Assembly: GCA_050731755.1 (NCBI GenBank)
Contig: JBOHPP010000170.1
Span: forward strand, 1-13,931
Origin: JBOHPP01 sp050731755
Lineage (GTDB): Bacteria; Methylomirabilota; Methylomirabilia; Rokubacteriales; CSP1-6
Length of the DNA: 13,931 nt
Direction: 5' to 3'
In this document: positions 13,416 through 13,931 of the stretch, one piece after another
Layout of the letters: each line of letters opens with the position of its first letter
Numbering within the stretch: position 1 is the first letter of the stretch
Made by a program: the position numbers and the translations under genes
Notes under the pieces: generated by a model
Seen by the model: the letters and a program-made list of their open reading frames with translations, nothing else
The model's database searches: none
What the model was told of the DNA's origin: nothing

Positions 13416-13931
13416 GGCCCTGGGCTCCATCCTCGGCCCGTTCCCGCGCGAGCGGCAGTGGTTGCTGCCAGCGCTCCACGCTGCGCAGGACGCGCTGGGC
13501 TGGCTGCCCCAAGCCGCGTTGGCCGAGGTGAGTGCGCACCTCCGCGTGCCGGCCAGCGAGGTGTACGGCGTGGCCACCCATTACCCGGAGTTCCGGCTGG
13601 CGCCGCGGGGCCGCCACCACGTGCGCGTGTGTACGGGGGTGTCATGCGCGCTCCTGGGCGGGCGCGCCCTGCTCGACGGGATCGCCCGCCACTTCAAGGT
13701 CACGCCCGGTGAGACCGGGGCGGACCGAAAGCTGACTGCCGAGGCGGCCGACTGTTTCTTCGCCTGCTCGGTCGCGCCTCTGATCGAGGTCGACGGCGCG
13801 CCCCACGGCCGCGTGGCGCTGGGTGACATTCCCCGTATCGAGCGCTGGTTTCGTTCCCGCGCGACCCCTCACGCGTCACCGGCGCCGGCCAGCCGGCCGG
13901 CGGGTTCGTCGCGCCCGGCCACCGCGCGCGA
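13396..13931 (+). CDS. NuoE/FdsG-like [2Fe-2S] subunit of formate dehydrogenase (cut at window end)
   Basis: An open frame running off the right edge with 178 residues visible. It is a NuoE/HoxE/FdsG-type thioredoxin-fold subunit: LLPALHAAQDALGWLPQAAL (23-42), VPASEVYGVATHYPEF (51-66), and four cluster ligands C79, C84, C120 and C124 in the C-x4-C and C-x3-C spacing of the family. It passes electrons between the catalytic subunit and the FMN/NAD-binding NuoF-like subunit. ATG 13396 lies inside the end of fhs (20-base overlap) without a Shine-Dalgarno; this is where family similarity begins. After about residue 157 it becomes a Pro/Ala/Ser/Arg-rich stretch that is unlike a NuoE terminus and looks like a linker, so a fusion with a following NuoF-like domain is possible. 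Confidence 0.9.
   Translation, partial: MSAVSSEALGSILGPFPRERQWLLPALHAAQDALGWLPQAALAEVSAHLRVPASEVYGVATHYPEFRLAPRGRHHVRVCTGVSCALLGGRALLDGIARHFKVTPGETGADRKLTAEAADCFFACSVAPLIEVDGAPHGRVALGDIPRIERWFRSRATPHASPAPASRPAGSSRPATAR

Noticed and set aside
11418..13577. 719-codon minus-strand frame opposite fhs
   Set aside because: Spans three real plus-strand genes and shows no family features; an antisense shadow.
1..13931. CRISPR arrays, insertion sequences, tRNA or rRNA genes, attachment sites
   Set aside because: I found no regularly spaced repeats, transposase-like frames or terminal inverted repeats, and no recognisable structural RNA on either strand by eye.

Overview
The window is a GC-rich, densely packed bacterial segment with no rRNA, tRNA, CRISPR or mobile element that I can see. 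Base composition, very short gene gaps, an F420-dependent oxidoreductase and a formate dehydrogenase/formyl-THF locus fit an uncultivated soil or subsurface lineage such as Rokubacteria/Methylomirabilota. That placement is inference from style and gene content, not from a marker gene.

Left half (1-5465, all minus strand): a compact gas vesicle operon, transcribed right to left in the order gvpJ-like, gvpA, sensor histidine kinase, single-domain response regulator, gvpL/F, gvpG, ArsA/Get3-type ATPase. The ATPase runs off the left edge. Genes overlap by ATGA/GTGA or lie 3-11 bases apart, so the two-component pair is built into the gas vesicle transcript. The structural proteins (GvpA, GvpJ) and the accessory/assembly proteins (GvpL/F, GvpG, probably the ATPase) would build the vesicle shell. 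The kinase and receiver may adjust this to an internal cue, since the kinase has no membrane segment. Other usual genes (gvpN, gvpK, gvpO and others) are not here and could lie beyond the left edge.

Middle (5529-8911): on the plus strand, an AI-2E family membrane protein with a roughly 235-residue soluble C-terminal extension, followed 22 bases later by an F420-dependent, glucose-6-phosphate-dehydrogenase-like oxidoreductase. A strong 12-bp palindromic hairpin then separates this from a convergent small DoxX-family membrane protein on the minus strand.

Right part (9049-13931, plus strand): a C1 operon. It has a molybdenum/tungsten formate dehydrogenase catalytic subunit with NuoG-like iron-sulfur modules, then formate-tetrahydrofolate ligase (fhs), then a NuoE-like [2Fe-2S] subunit that is cut by the right edge. 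The genes overlap (ATGA, then 20 bases), which suggests tightly coupled translation. Together they interconvert CO2/formate with NAD(P)H and feed formate into the folate one-carbon pool; the NuoF-like NAD-binding subunit is expected just beyond the window, possibly fused to the NuoE-like one.

The features most worth a second look are the missing canonical start codon of the ATPase, the two-component pair embedded in the gvp operon, the parallel helical/arginine-rich tails on GvpA and GvpJ, the absent His-Cys cluster motif in FdhA, and the position of fhs inside the formate dehydrogenase operon.
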